From contig NZ_CDBI01000008.1 of NCBI RefSeq assembly GCF_000820025.1, forward strand, positions 24,658 to 88,657: a stretch of 64,000 nt of DNA, in the 5' to 3' direction. The notes under the pieces were generated by a model that was given only the letters and a program-made list of their open reading frames with translations, was not told where the DNA came from and searched no databases. Origin of the DNA: Aeromonas popoffii. Its GTDB lineage: Bacteria; Pseudomonadota; Gammaproteobacteria; Enterobacterales; Aeromonadaceae. Both the position numbers and the translations under genes were made by a program. Positions 8,077 to 16,675 of the stretch are shown piece after piece. Within the stretch, counting starts at the first letter, position 1; each line of letters begins with the position of its first letter.

Positions 8077-9524
8077 GCCGAGGTGCTTGCCTTGGCTTGG
8101 GTCAGTTCGACCTTGCCCTGAGCCAGCTGGGCTTCCAGCGCCTCCAGCGTCACCCCTTTGGTCTCGGGCACCTTGCGATAGATAAAGATGAGACCGGCGA
8201 AACAGATGAGGCCATAGAGCAGGAAGCTGCCTGCGGCGCCGAGCCCGGCGTTGAGCAGCGGGAAGGTGTAGGTCAGGACGAAACAGGCAATCCAGAGCGC
8301 CAGCGTACCGGCCGACATCGCCAGCCCGCGCACCCGGTTGGGGAAGATCTCGGAGAGCAGCACCCAGGTGACCGGCGCCAGGGTCAAGGCATAGATGGCG
8401 ATCGCCGCCAGCACCAGCAGCAACACCGGCAGCCCCAACATACCGCTGGCATAGGCAGCCGCCATCATGCCATAGATGATGGTGAGACCGGCCGAGCCAA
8501 TCAGCATCAGCTTGCGGCGACCGATCTTGTCCACCATGGGCAGCGCAATCAGAGTAAACAGCAGATTGATAAGACCGGTGGCGACGATGGATTTGAGGGT
8601 GCTGTTGATGTCAAACCCGGCGGAGGCAAAGATCTCCTGCGCATAGTTGAAGATGACGTTGATGCCGCACCACTGCTGGAAGACCGCCAGCACGATCCCG
8701 ATGATGAGGATTGGCCGCACCGAGGGTTTGCCCAGCTCTGACAGCGACACCTTGTGGGTCTCACCCACCAGGGTCTGACGGATATCGGCCAGGGTCTGTT
8801 TGGCATAATCATCACCGCCAATCTTGCCAAGCATGCGGGAGGCTTTCTCATACTGACCATCTTTGGCCAACCAGCGCGGTGACTCAGGTACGAAGAACAT
8901 CAATACCAGAAACGCCAGCGCCGGCACCAGTTCGGCACCGAACATCCAGCGCCAGCCGGACTGGCCATTCCAGGTGGCCAGAATATCGGCCTGGGTCGCG
9001 TTGCTGGCCACGGGATCGGCGATCATCAGGTTCACCAGCTGGGCTGCCAGCACCCCGATGACGATGGTGAGCTGGTTGATGGCCACGAACTTGCCCCGCT
9101 TTTCGGCCGGGCTTATCTCGGCGATGTACATGGGCGAAAGGGCAGAGGCCAGACCAATGCCGATACCGCCGATGATGCGATAGATCACGAACAGATCGAA
9201 GTTACTGGCCGTAGCGGTACCCCAGGCCGAGATGGTGAAGAGGATGGCGGCCAGGATCAGCGGCTTTTTGCGACCGAAGCGGTCGGCAGACCAGCCGGAG
9301 ATGGCAGCCCCCAGCACGCAGCCCACCAGCGCCGAGCTCATGGCCCAGCCGGACTGGGCCGGATCCGTAATGGCGAAGTAGGCCTCATAGAAGGGCTTGG
9401 CCCCGCCAATCACCACCCAGTCATAGCCAAACAGCAGGCCACCGCAGGCGGCCACCAGGCAGATCATCCAGATGTAGCTCATATTGAGCCCATTCGTATC
9501 CAATTGATTTTTCGTGCGTTCCAT
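8073..9524 (-). CDS. MFS sugar porter
   Basis: Twelve-helix proton-coupled sugar transporter of the major facilitator sugar porter family (GalP/XylE/AraE type) in the inner membrane. It has the family signatures DRFGRKKP after helix 2, PESPRWL before the central loop, QQWCGINVIFNYAQEIF in helix 7, DKIGRRKLM, and PETKGVTLEALE at the end. The 483-residue length is normal. ATG 9524 has GGATGAG upstream. It sits between a DUF5107/TPR gene and the epimerase in one leftward unit, which suggests dedicated uptake of the sugar handled by that unit. Confidence 0.92.
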   Translation of the reverse strand: MERTKNQLDTNGLNMSYIWMICLVAACGGLLFGYDWVVIGGAKPFYEAYFAITDPAQSGWAMSSALVGCVLGAAISGWSADRFGRKKPLILAAILFTISAWGTATASNFDLFVIYRIIGGIGIGLASALSPMYIAEISPAEKRGKFVAINQLTIVIGVLAAQLVNLMIADPVASNATQADILATWNGQSGWRWMFGAELVPALAFLVLMFFVPESPRWLAKDGQYEKASRMLGKIGGDDYAKQTLADIRQTLVGETHKVSLSELGKPSVRPILIIGIVLAVFQQWCGINVIFNYAQEIFASAGFDINSTLKSIVATGLINLLFTLIALPMVDKIGRRKLMLIGSAGLTIIYGMMAAAYASGMLGLPVLLLVLAAIAIYALTLAPVTWVLLSEIFPNRVRGLAMSAGTLALWIACFVLTYTFPLLNAGLGAAGSFLLYGLICFAGLIFIYRKVPETKGVTLEALEAQLAQGKVELTQAKASTSA

Positions 9525-9562
9525 GACTCATCCTTATCATCTTGTCGATTGTAGGGTGCAGT

Positions 9563-9588
9563 GGCGCCCCTTACCGTGGCGGGGCGCC
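9563..9588. other. Intercistronic hairpin before the MFS gene
   Basis: GGCGCCCC / GGGGCGCC with a ten-base loop lies between the DUF5107 stop and the porter start. A T run follows on the plus strand, where no gene needs a terminator. On the coding (minus) strand there is no T tract, so it probably only modulates readthrough or message stability. Confidence 0.4.
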
Positions 9589-9605
9589 GATTTTTGTTAT
9601 GGGTG

Positions 9606-12600
9606 TTATGAGTGGAGTGACAGCTCGCGGCAGATCAGGGCAAAGAGGTGCCCCTTGTCATGGGCCGGGTTGAGGGTGAGCAGCTCTCGCAAGGTCTGTT
9701 CACAGCCATCCCGCTGATCCAGCCCCAACAAGCCGAGCGCCCTGACCAACAGACAGTGCTGGCGATGTTTGTGCTGCGGGTCATCGTCGAGCACGATGAG
9801 GTCCGGTAGCGACACGGCGAAGAAGTCCGCCTCGACCCGCTCACCCATCGCCTGTTCGGCCCAGGCGACCATCCCCTCAAACAGACGATGGGCCTCCGGA
9901 GCGCGACCAAGACGCGCCAGCGCCATGCCCTGATAGAAGAGGTAATCGACCGGCTGATCGTTGTAGTAGCGACTGGCACCCAGCGACCCCTGACCGAGGC
10001 AGGCCAGTTGCAGGCACTGGGCCGCCAGACTCTGGTTGTCACAGGCGAGGTGACAGAGCGCCAGCAGGTAGTGGATATCGTTGTCGGTTTGCCCCACCAG
10101 ACGTCCCTCCCCCAGATTGAGGGGGTAGCACAGAGCCTGTTGCAGCAGCGGTATGGCCTGCTCATGGCGTCCCTGGGCCATCAGCACCAGCGCCTGGCGC
10201 TGCTGGTTGATGAGGTACTGACCGGTCACCTTGCCCTCGCCCCCCTCCCAGGGGTGGAATTCGCGCAGCCGCAAGATCTCTGCCGCCGCCTCCAGCTGGC
10301 CGGTGATGTGATAGAGGCCGAGCAGTTCGGCGGTCAGATCGTCGCGCTTGAGGACCACCTCACGGTGTGCCTCCAGCAGCGCCAACCGCTCGTTGGGTGC
10401 CATGGTGCAGCGCTTGTGCAGCTGATCCAGTTCGAACAAGAGGCGGGCATCATCCGGCTTGAGGGCAAAGGCCCGGCTCAGGCACTGCTCGGCCGCCACC
10501 GGATCGCCGCTCTTGTTGAAGTGATAGATGCCAAGGTTGCGCCAGGCCGGGGCAAATTCGGGCGCCTGCTCGCACACCTGCTGCCACAGGGCGATGGCTT
10601 GCGGGTAGCTGCGCTTGCTGTAGTGGAAGCAGCCCAGCAGGTAGCTGGCAAACCAGCTGTGGGGCAGTTGCGCCAGCATGGCCACCTCGCCCAGGGTATT
10701 GGGGAAGCGTACCTTGCGGCCAAATGCCTGCTCGGCCCGCGCCAGCAGGGCATACTGCGCCTCACCTTCGGGCAACTGAGCGGCCTGGAACAACAGCGGC
10801 AGGGTCTCTTCCACTGGCAGCAGCGAGAGCAGTTGCTGCGCCAACTCGGGGCGACCCAGCGCCAGCAGATTGCTCGCCAGGAAACAGAGGTTTACCCCGC
10901 GCCCGTTGCACAGGGTGCGCAGCGCCTCGAGATCGGTCGGCTGCTCGCTTGCCAGCCAGCGCAGGAAGGCCAGCTGATAGTGGAGCGGATAACGGACTCG
11001 CTGCTCGTCGATATAGGCGAGGGCCGCCGCCCGCTGACCGGACTCCACCAGCGCCAACCCTTTGAGGGCGATGGCGCCATAGTGGGTACCGTTGACCGCG
11101 AGGCTCTTCTCGACAAAGGGCAACGCCTGCAGGGGATCACGGCGCACCATGGCGATGCGGGCCAGTCCGAGGAAGCCGCTGTCGCGGCAGTTACCGCTCC
11201 AGGTCGCCTTGTAAAAGTCATCGAAGGCAGCATCGAACTGACCCAGGCGCTCCTCAATGTGGCCGCGCAGCAAGCTGGCCTTGCCACACTGGGGGTTCTT
11301 GTTGAGGCGATGGGCACGGGTCAGCGCCTGATTGACGTAGGCCAGCGCTGGCTCATAGTTGGCGCGGTTGTACTCCAGCGTCGCCAGCGCCAGGTTGCAG
11401 CGGTAGTCGCCACCATCGAGTTCAAGCGCCCGCAGGTAGTAATCAAAAGGCGAGCGGCTGGCGTGCAGATACTGCTCAAGATGCTGACCGATGAAATAGA
11501 GCTCATCGATTGAGTCGAGATTGACGGCCGGCTCCGGTGCCGTGGCCGGATCCGGCAGGGCTTCGCCCGCAGGCAGGTGTTCGAGATAACTCAGGATCGG
11601 CTGGCCCTGCTCATCCAGCAGGCGTACCTGCAAACGTCCCTCGCTGGTGATGGCCTGTGGCTCAAGCCAGGCCTGACCCGGTTGCAGATCCAGCGTCTGG
11701 GTGAACAGCACGCCACTCTCGTCACTCACTTCGAAACGGGCCTGGCACAGCGGCGCGATCGCGTAGGCACCGCAGAGCAGACCGTCGTCGCTGCGCTCCA
11801 GCTTGATGGCGGCGCGGGTATTGGCATTTTGCAGGGTGCCCAGGGTGTTGTAGGGCAGGAAGTTCTGCACAAACACCTTCTCCTCCCCCGCATCCAGCCA
11901 GGTAAAGTCGGGCTGGTTGTCGGTGTAAACCCCGGTCATCAGCTCGATGTAGGGGCCGTTGTGGTCGGTCAGATTGCGATCCCAGGCCAGACCGAAGTCG
12001 CAGTTGCCCCAGCTCCACTGTTTCTTGCCCGGCGAAACATGGTGATCCGCCACATGCAACAGGCCGCCCTGCTCGTCATGGCAGTAGGCGCCGACGAAGT
12101 CGTAATCGGACTTGTCCGCCATGTAGGAGGTGGGCACCGGAATGTTGCGGTAGCGGGAGATATCGACGCCAGCGGAGTAGTCCACCTTGTAGTAGGTGCC
12201 ACGGGCGATGGGGAAGGCACTGACGTCGCGCTTGCCGTGGTCATAGACGGCGGTCACATCGGGCGGGAAGACGCTCTGATGGGCATCGCCCCCTTTCACC
12301 GCCGGGTTGGACCACCAGAGGAAGTGGCGCGGCGTGTCGTTGCCATTGAACACCTTGCCGGTGATCTCGATGAGCGCCTTGTCGGGATAGAGGGTAAAGC
12401 CCGCCATCACCTGTAGACCGCGCATCGGCTCCACCTCGCCCAGCCAGACGGTCTTGGCACCGCCTTCCCGCTCCGCAATGGTGAAATCCACCGGCATAAA
12501 GGTGGTGGGCCTGTGGTGCTGCGGCCAGTTGAACTCGATACCACCGGAGATCCAGGGCCCTACCAGCCCCACCAGCGCCGGCTTTATCACCTCGTTGTAA

Positions 12601-12884
12601 TAGACAAAGTCCCGCTGCATCACCTTGTCGTAGGCACGGTGGATGCGGCCACCCAGCTCCGGCAGCAGCATCACCTTGATAAAATCGTTCTCCAGCCAGA
12701 CCGCCTGATAGGACTTCATCTGCTTCTGACCGGTGAGGGTGTCGATCACGCCGTAGGGATAGACGGCCCCCGAGGAGCCCTGATAGACCCGCTTCTCGAG
12801 AAACATGGGGTTGGGATCTTCGGCACCAACCTCGTAGGTCGGCAGTGAGATGGTCTCTACCCAGACTTTTACATCAGCTTTCAT
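9606..12884 (-). CDS. DUF5107 and tetratricopeptide-repeat protein
   Basis: A 1092-residue protein. The first 400 or so residues resemble the DUF5107 domain, related to galactose mutarotases. Recognisable stretches are LPELGGRIHRAYDK, SGGIEFNWPQHH and FLWWSNPAV. The last 600 residues are helical and repeat-rich, with TPR-like pairs such as PAWRNLGIYHFNKSGDPVAAEQCL. No signal peptide is seen, so it is probably cytoplasmic. ATG 12884 is chosen for GAGG eight bases upstream. It leads a leftward unit with a sugar porter and an epimerase, divergent from a ROK regulator, so a role in sugar metabolism is likely. The reaction is unknown; a glycoside- or sugar-processing enzyme is a reasonable guess. 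Confidence 0.8.
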   Translation of the reverse strand: MKADVKVWVETISLPTYEVGAEDPNPMFLEKRVYQGSSGAVYPYGVIDTLTGQKQMKSYQAVWLENDFIKVMLLPELGGRIHRAYDKVMQRDFVYYNEVIKPALVGLVGPWISGGIEFNWPQHHRPTTFMPVDFTIAEREGGAKTVWLGEVEPMRGLQVMAGFTLYPDKALIEITGKVFNGNDTPRHFLWWSNPAVKGGDAHQSVFPPDVTAVYDHGKRDVSAFPIARGTYYKVDYSAGVDISRYRNIPVPTSYMADKSDYDFVGAYCHDEQGGLLHVADHHVSPGKKQWSWGNCDFGLAWDRNLTDHNGPYIELMTGVYTDNQPDFTWLDAGEEKVFVQNFLPYNTLGTLQNANTRAAIKLERSDDGLLCGAYAIAPLCQARFEVSDESGVLFTQTLDLQPGQAWLEPQAITSEGRLQVRLLDEQGQPILSYLEHLPAGEALPDPATAPEPAVNLDSIDELYFIGQHLEQYLHASRSPFDYYLRALELDGGDYRCNLALATLEYNRANYEPALAYVNQALTRAHRLNKNPQCGKASLLRGHIEERLGQFDAAFDDFYKATWSGNCRDSGFLGLARIAMVRRDPLQALPFVEKSLAVNGTHYGAIALKGLALVESGQRAAALAYIDEQRVRYPLHYQLAFLRWLASEQPTDLEALRTLCNGRGVNLCFLASNLLALGRPELAQQLLSLLPVEETLPLLFQAAQLPEGEAQYALLARAEQAFGRKVRFPNTLGEVAMLAQLPHSWFASYLLGCFHYSKRSYPQAIALWQQVCEQAPEFAPAWRNLGIYHFNKSGDPVAAEQCLSRAFALKPDDARLLFELDQLHKRCTMAPNERLALLEAHREVVLKRDDLTAELLGLYHITGQLEAAAEILRLREFHPWEGGEGKVTGQYLINQQRQALVLMAQGRHEQAIPLLQQALCYPLNLGEGRLVGQTDNDIHYLLALCHLACDNQSLAAQCLQLACLGQGSLGASRYYNDQPVDYLFYQGMALARLGRAPEAHRLFEGMVAWAEQAMGERVEADFFAVSLPDLIVLDDDPQHKHRQHCLLVRALGLLGLDQRDGCEQTLRELLTLNPAHDKGHLFALICRELSLHS

Positions 12885-12913
12885 CAATCTCGCCTCATTC
12901 AACATTTATTAGT

Positions 12914-12921
12914 AAACGTTT
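12914..12921. promoter_or_regulatory. Operator-like AAACGTTT upstream of the DUF5107 gene
   Basis: The palindrome AAACGTTT lies 30 bases before the DUF5107 start in the region shared with the divergent ROK gene. It has the same core as the MalI operators 7 kb away, so a LacI-family or ROK regulator could use it. The core is short and could occur by chance. Confidence 0.3.
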
Positions 12922-13003
12922 CGATGAGGCCAGTTTAGAATGGTGACTGCAGCGATTTTCGCTTAAAGATCACGCAATACAGTAAGCGGAGTTTAGTGAA
13001 CTG

Positions 13004-14218
13004 ATGATCATCGGCTTGAACAACCAGAAGGTACGCCACCACAACAAGCAGGTGTTGCTGGCCCTGCTCTACCAACTCAAGGAGGCGAGCAAGTCCACCC
13101 TGGCCCGCCACTGCGAGCTCTCCATCCCGGCGGTCAGCAAGATCCTCGACGAGCTGGTGGCCGACGGCGCCATCAGCCACAGCGAACAAAACCTCTCCTT
13201 GCGCGGCATCAATGGGGGCAGCTACCGCATCGCCAGCGGCAAGGGGGCCATTCTCTGTTTCAACATCAGCCCCACCAGCCTGGAAAGCATATTGGTGGAT
13301 AACCTGATCACCCCGCTGGGTGAGTTCTGCGGCCAGAAGATAGCGCCGCAGACCCCCGATGAGCTGCTGCGCCTGATTGAAGCGCACTACTACCAGCACA
13401 AGCGCCGCCACAAGGGGTTGGCGATCCGGCTGGCATTGGCGGTGCACGGTCAGGTCAACCCGGCGACCGGGGTCTCCCAAACCATGCCGCAGGCCCCCTG
13501 GCACGCGCCGGTCGAGCTCAAGTACCTGCTGGAGGAGCGTCTCGGCTGCGAGGTGATGGTGGATAACGACTGCATCATGCTGGCGCTGGCCCAGAAGTGG
13601 CAGGGCCAGGAAAGCGGCGGGGATTTTTGCGTCATCAACGTCGATTACGGCATCGGGTCGGCCTTTATCATCAACGGCCAGATCTACCGGGGCACCCTGT
13701 TTGGCAGCGGCCAGATAGGCCACACCATTATCAATCCGGACGGCAGCGCCTGTGCCTGCGGTCGCTATGGCTGCCTGGAGACGGTCGCCTCCCTGTTTGC
13801 CATCAAAAAACGGGCCCGGGTGTTTCTCAAGCAGCAAGCCAGTGCCGACAACCCGGCGTTGGTGGATGGGGAGCTCGACACGGCCCAACTGCTCGCGCTC
13901 TACCATCAGGGGGATACCATGATCCGCGCCCTGGTGGATGAAGGGGCCCGCGCCATTGGCCTGAGCCTCTACAACTTCCTCAATATCCTCAACATCAACC
14001 GCATCTGGCTCTATGGCCGCAGCTGCGGCTTTGGTGAGACCTGGCTGCAAACGATCGTCAGTCAGACCGGCGCCAATCCGTTCGATTGCAGCGATGCGGT
14101 CAATGCAACCCAACTGCGCGTCGGCACGCTCAGCCGTGCCCAGCAGGTGATGGGCATCGGCTATCTCTACGTGGAGCGGGCGCTGGAACGGCGCAGCGAT
14201 ACCAGTGTCCCTGGCTGA
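13004..14218 (+). CDS. ROK-family transcriptional regulator
   Basis: A 404-residue regulator of the NagC/Mlc/XylR class. An N-terminal winged helix (LYQLKEASKSTLARHCELSI, about residues 23-42) precedes a sugar-kinase-like ROK domain. VDNDCIMLALAQ and the zinc motif CACGRYGCLE around residue 250 are the family marks. It is divergent from the DUF5107-porter-epimerase unit and is the natural candidate to control it in response to an intracellular sugar. The GGAG upstream is rather far from ATG 13004, so translation may be modest. Its antisense strand shows a long open frame that is only a shadow. Confidence 0.9.
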   Translation: MIIGLNNQKVRHHNKQVLLALLYQLKEASKSTLARHCELSIPAVSKILDELVADGAISHSEQNLSLRGINGGSYRIASGKGAILCFNISPTSLESILVDNLITPLGEFCGQKIAPQTPDELLRLIEAHYYQHKRRHKGLAIRLALAVHGQVNPATGVSQTMPQAPWHAPVELKYLLEERLGCEVMVDNDCIMLALAQKWQGQESGGDFCVINVDYGIGSAFIINGQIYRGTLFGSGQIGHTIINPDGSACACGRYGCLETVASLFAIKKRARVFLKQQASADNPALVDGELDTAQLLALYHQGDTMIRALVDEGARAIGLSLYNFLNILNINRIWLYGRSCGFGETWLQTIVSQTGANPFDCSDAVNATQLRVGTLSRAQQVMGIGYLYVERALERRSDTSVPG

Positions 14219-14374
14219 CAAGCAGAGATAGGACGCAGTCCCCTGACTGGCCCAGGTCGCAGGTCGCAGGGTGATCCCGCTCCCGATTGTAAAACTCCCC
14301 ATGGGGCTATGAGAGCCAAGTGGAGAGGGATATAATGGGCGCCCACTATCTTCATCAGCCTGCACGAGCGCCTC

Positions 14375-14638
14375 ATGACCAGCCAGCACGACCAGAACCC
14401 GCCAAGTGAAATCCATCGCTGTGACAAATGCAGAGAGCGTACCCGCCATATAGTGGTGCTGGTGGCGCGCGACCACAGTCAGGACCTGATGCCCAAAGAA
14501 CCGCGTAAAGCCTTCTGGCAAGCCTTTCGCGCCAGCACCCTCACCAACTGGGCATTTGGCGGGACCCTCGCCTATCAGGCCACTCATGTGCGGCATCTGA
14601 TCTGCGAACGCTGCGGCGAGACGTTTCTTGAGTATTGA
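14375..14638 (+). CDS. Small zinc-ribbon-like protein, 87 residues
   Basis: The product has CDKCRERTRH near the N-terminus and CERCGETF at the very end, two CxxC pairs about 60 residues apart that could bind one zinc. There is no signal peptide or convincing membrane helix, though the middle (FRASTLTNWAFGGTLAYQ) is mildly hydrophobic. A TATAAT lies about 40 bases upstream, and no clear ribosome site precedes ATG 14375. The gene is followed after about 50 bases by a GNAT acetyltransferase. The family is not recognised. Confidence 0.6.
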   Translation: MTSQHDQNPPSEIHRCDKCRERTRHIVVLVARDHSQDLMPKEPRKAFWQAFRASTLTNWAFGGTLAYQATHVRHLICERCGETFLEY

Positions 14639-14690
14639 ATGACACGCCCCTCGGGGTCGGCTACGCCCATTGCCAAGAGAACAGGATGAG

Positions 14691-15173
14691 ATGAAGGTGA
14701 CCTTTATCGAGATCGCTCCCGACCGATTGCCGCTGACACTGCTGCTGGAAGCAGATCCGTCCGAGCAGCGCATCGCCGCCTACCTGCCCGGCGCTCTGGG
14801 CTTTGCCGCCAGCGAGGGCGATGAGATTGTGGGAGCCTGCGTGGCCAACCTTATCGGGGAGCAGATTGTCGAGATCTTCAATATCGCCGTAGCCCCCGGA
14901 CACCAGCAGAGAGGCATAGGTTCTGGCCTGCTGCGCTTTGTGCTGGAGAGCCTTGCCGAGAAGGGCGTGCGCCGCGTCGAACTCGGCACCGGAAGCGTTG
15001 GCCATCAGCTCACCTATTACCAGCGCCACGGCTTTCGCGTCGATGCCGTGCTCAAAGACCATTTCCTTATCCACTACCCTGAGCCTCTGATTGAACACGG
15101 CATCCAGCACAAGGACATGCTGAGACTCTCCCTTGCACTGGCACCCAGCATCCCGGTCCGCCACAGCCAGTAA
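14691..15173 (+). CDS. GNAT-family N-acetyltransferase
   Basis: A 160-residue acetyl-CoA-dependent transferase. The acetyl-CoA loop is visible as IAVAPGHQQRGIGSGLLRFVLE around residue 70. The C-terminal strand VRRVELGTGSVGHQLTYYQRHGF shows the usual family layout, and DHFLIHYPEPLIEHGIQHKDML resembles a small subgroup of uncharacterised GNAT proteins. ATG 14691 is preferred because AGGA lies a few bases upstream; a TTG at 14670 would add seven residues. The acceptor substrate is unknown. Confidence 0.8.
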   Translation: MKVTFIEIAPDRLPLTLLLEADPSEQRIAAYLPGALGFAASEGDEIVGACVANLIGEQIVEIFNIAVAPGHQQRGIGSGLLRFVLESLAEKGVRRVELGTGSVGHQLTYYQRHGFRVDAVLKDHFLIHYPEPLIEHGIQHKDMLRLSLALAPSIPVRHSQ

Positions 15174-15296
15174 CCTGCTGGCACAAGTGCCGCCCAAGCG
15201 AGCATTATTGCACCAGCCAGAGCGGAATAAACGTGGATGTAATAGATCGGCACACCAGAATTAAAGATACATTTCGCGGTAAACCTTGGGCTGCAT

Positions 15297-15437
15297 TTCG
15301 TTCAGCACCAACCTGCGATTGTTAGCCCAAGATATGAGATAAGCCATATATAGCGAGACGACAACCGAAATGGCGGCCCATTGCCCGTTAAGTGCTTCTT
15401 GAACGCACAAACTGGGCTGAGCCCCCTTCCTCTTGAG
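15297..15437. repeat. Direct repeat, copy 1 (about 140 bp)
   Basis: This stretch is repeated 266 bases further on with only a few differences. It starts TTCGTTCAGCACCAACCTGCG and ends at CTCTTGAG. It lies in 15174-15707, a gene-free, AT-richer stretch between a GNAT gene and a LysR gene. A 90-codon open frame on the minus strand covers it but is probably not a gene. Confidence 0.85.
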
Positions 15438-15526
15438 GGCCGTAGGTTCGAATAGCGAAGCGTATTCGGACATTCGCGTAATCACCTCTACCTTCCAGCC
15501 TGAACACTTTCTGTTACCAAATAAGC

Positions 15527-15553
15527 GGTGCAATTCACTTCGTTTATTGCACC
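15527..15553. repeat. REP-like palindrome
   Basis: GGTGCAAT / ATTGCACC with an 11-base loop lies between the two direct repeats. Hairpins of this form are common as dispersed extragenic repeats in proteobacteria. It is followed by CCTACGGTACTTCGTTCA, which joins directly to repeat copy 2. Confidence 0.55.
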
Positions 15554-15562
15554 CTACGGTAC

Positions 15563-15702
15563 TTCGTTCAACACCAACCTACGATTTTTAGCCCAAGATA
15601 CGAGATAAGCCATATATAGCGAGACGACAACCGAAATGGCGGCCCATTGCCCGTTAAGTGCTTCTTGAACGCACAAACTGGGCTGAGCCCCTTTCTCTTG
15701 AG
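15563..15702. repeat. Direct repeat, copy 2 (about 140 bp)
   Basis: Near-identical to 15297-15437. The few mismatches are G/A and G/T type, and there is a one-base length difference in the C/T run near the end. It abuts the 3' end of the LysR gene (stop at 15708). Together the copies suggest a recent duplication or two insertions of a small dispersed element. Confidence 0.85.
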
Positions 15703-15707
15703 TTCTA

Positions 15708-16577
15708 CTATCCTTCACCCTCATTTAGCGTGACAAGATGATGCTGCATTTCTCTTAGAAAGAGATTGGTTAATTGTTTAACTGTGTTATCCATATCTCC
15801 CCGCTGGCGATAAACTGCAATGGTAATATTTGGGAGTGTAGGGAGGTGAGTCAATCTCTGGCTATGCTTTGGGGGTGTTTGAGAAAGTAAAGCGACAACG
15901 CCCAGCCCTGCCTCTGTAGCAGCTTGTAACGCTGCAAGGCTACTGCTCTCAAATACTATATGCCAAGGAATATTTTCTCTATTTAACGCCTCTAATATAC
16001 GATTACGCCATGAGCAAGGTTGGCTAAACATAACTAAAGGTAACGACTCACCTTGATGTTCAAACCCATGTTCTGCAAACCAATAAAGTGGAAAACTAAA
16101 TTCCTGAATTGGTGCTGGTGCATTGGTCATTGGCATGCTGACCAAAACATCTAACTCACCACGTTCAAACGCTGCAAAGAGTGACTGTTTGTTAGCAACC
16201 TCAACACGCAGGCTTAATCCAGGATGCACACAAGCAAAGTCGGCGAGTACGCGGGTAAAGTGATGACTCACAAGGTCTTCAACCAAACCAATACTGCAAT
16301 GCTGCTTGCCTTGTGATGCAGGTTTTAGACTCAGTTGGTCTGTTAGACTTAAAATGCGTTCTGCATAAGGTAATAACGCCTCCCCCTCTGTACTTAAACG
16401 GATGCCCCTGTTGGAACGAAGCAGCAATGCATGGCCTAACTGTTGCTCTAAACGCTGAATTTGTTGGCTAAGCGCTGGCTGTGTTTTCCCTTGCAATATT
16501 GCGGCTCGGTTAATGCTGCCACATTGTACAACACTCACGAAAGAGCGCAGCAGTGCGGTATCAACGTCATTGGCCAT
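15708..16577 (-). CDS. LysR-family transcriptional regulator
   Basis: A 289-residue regulator. The N-terminal winged helix is clear (SFVSVVQCGSINRAAILQGK, then QPALSQQIQRLEQQLGHALL), followed by an effector domain with GEGEG at the end. It is divergent from a four-helix EamA-like gene 98 bases away, the usual arrangement of a LysR activator and its target. Both genes are visibly AT-richer than the surrounding genes, with many A/T-ending codons, which points to acquisition from elsewhere. The effector is unknown. ATG 16577 follows AAGG six bases upstream. Confidence 0.9.
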   Translation of the reverse strand: MANDVDTALLRSFVSVVQCGSINRAAILQGKTQPALSQQIQRLEQQLGHALLLRSNRGIRLSTEGEALLPYAERILSLTDQLSLKPASQGKQHCSIGLVEDLVSHHFTRVLADFACVHPGLSLRVEVANKQSLFAAFERGELDVLVSMPMTNAPAPIQEFSFPLYWFAEHGFEHQGESLPLVMFSQPCSWRNRILEALNRENIPWHIVFESSSLAALQAATEAGLGVVALLSQTPPKHSQRLTHLPTLPNITIAVYRQRGDMDNTVKQLTNLFLREMQHHLVTLNEGEG

Positions 16578-16675
16578 AAAAAAACCTTATAGCTGCCATT
16601 CATTTTTGCAGTCTACCTATGAACTATGGCATCCGCTAGACTGAGCATGCTTTTTCTTTTTAGCTGGAGTTCACT

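Noticed and set aside
9888-11513. 541-codon open frame antisense to the DUF5107/TPR gene
   Set aside because: Low-complexity Gln/Leu/Gly product from codon shadowing; the leftward gene is well supported.
12935-14773. 612-codon open frame antisense to the ROK regulator gene
   Set aside because: It is a shadow of high-GC codon use; the ROK protein on the other strand has clear domains, and the antisense product has no recognisable features or ribosome site.
15261-15533. 90-codon open frame on the minus strand over direct repeat copy 1
   Set aside because: It lies in repeat DNA, has no ribosome site, and copy 2 of the repeat does not preserve an equivalent gene.
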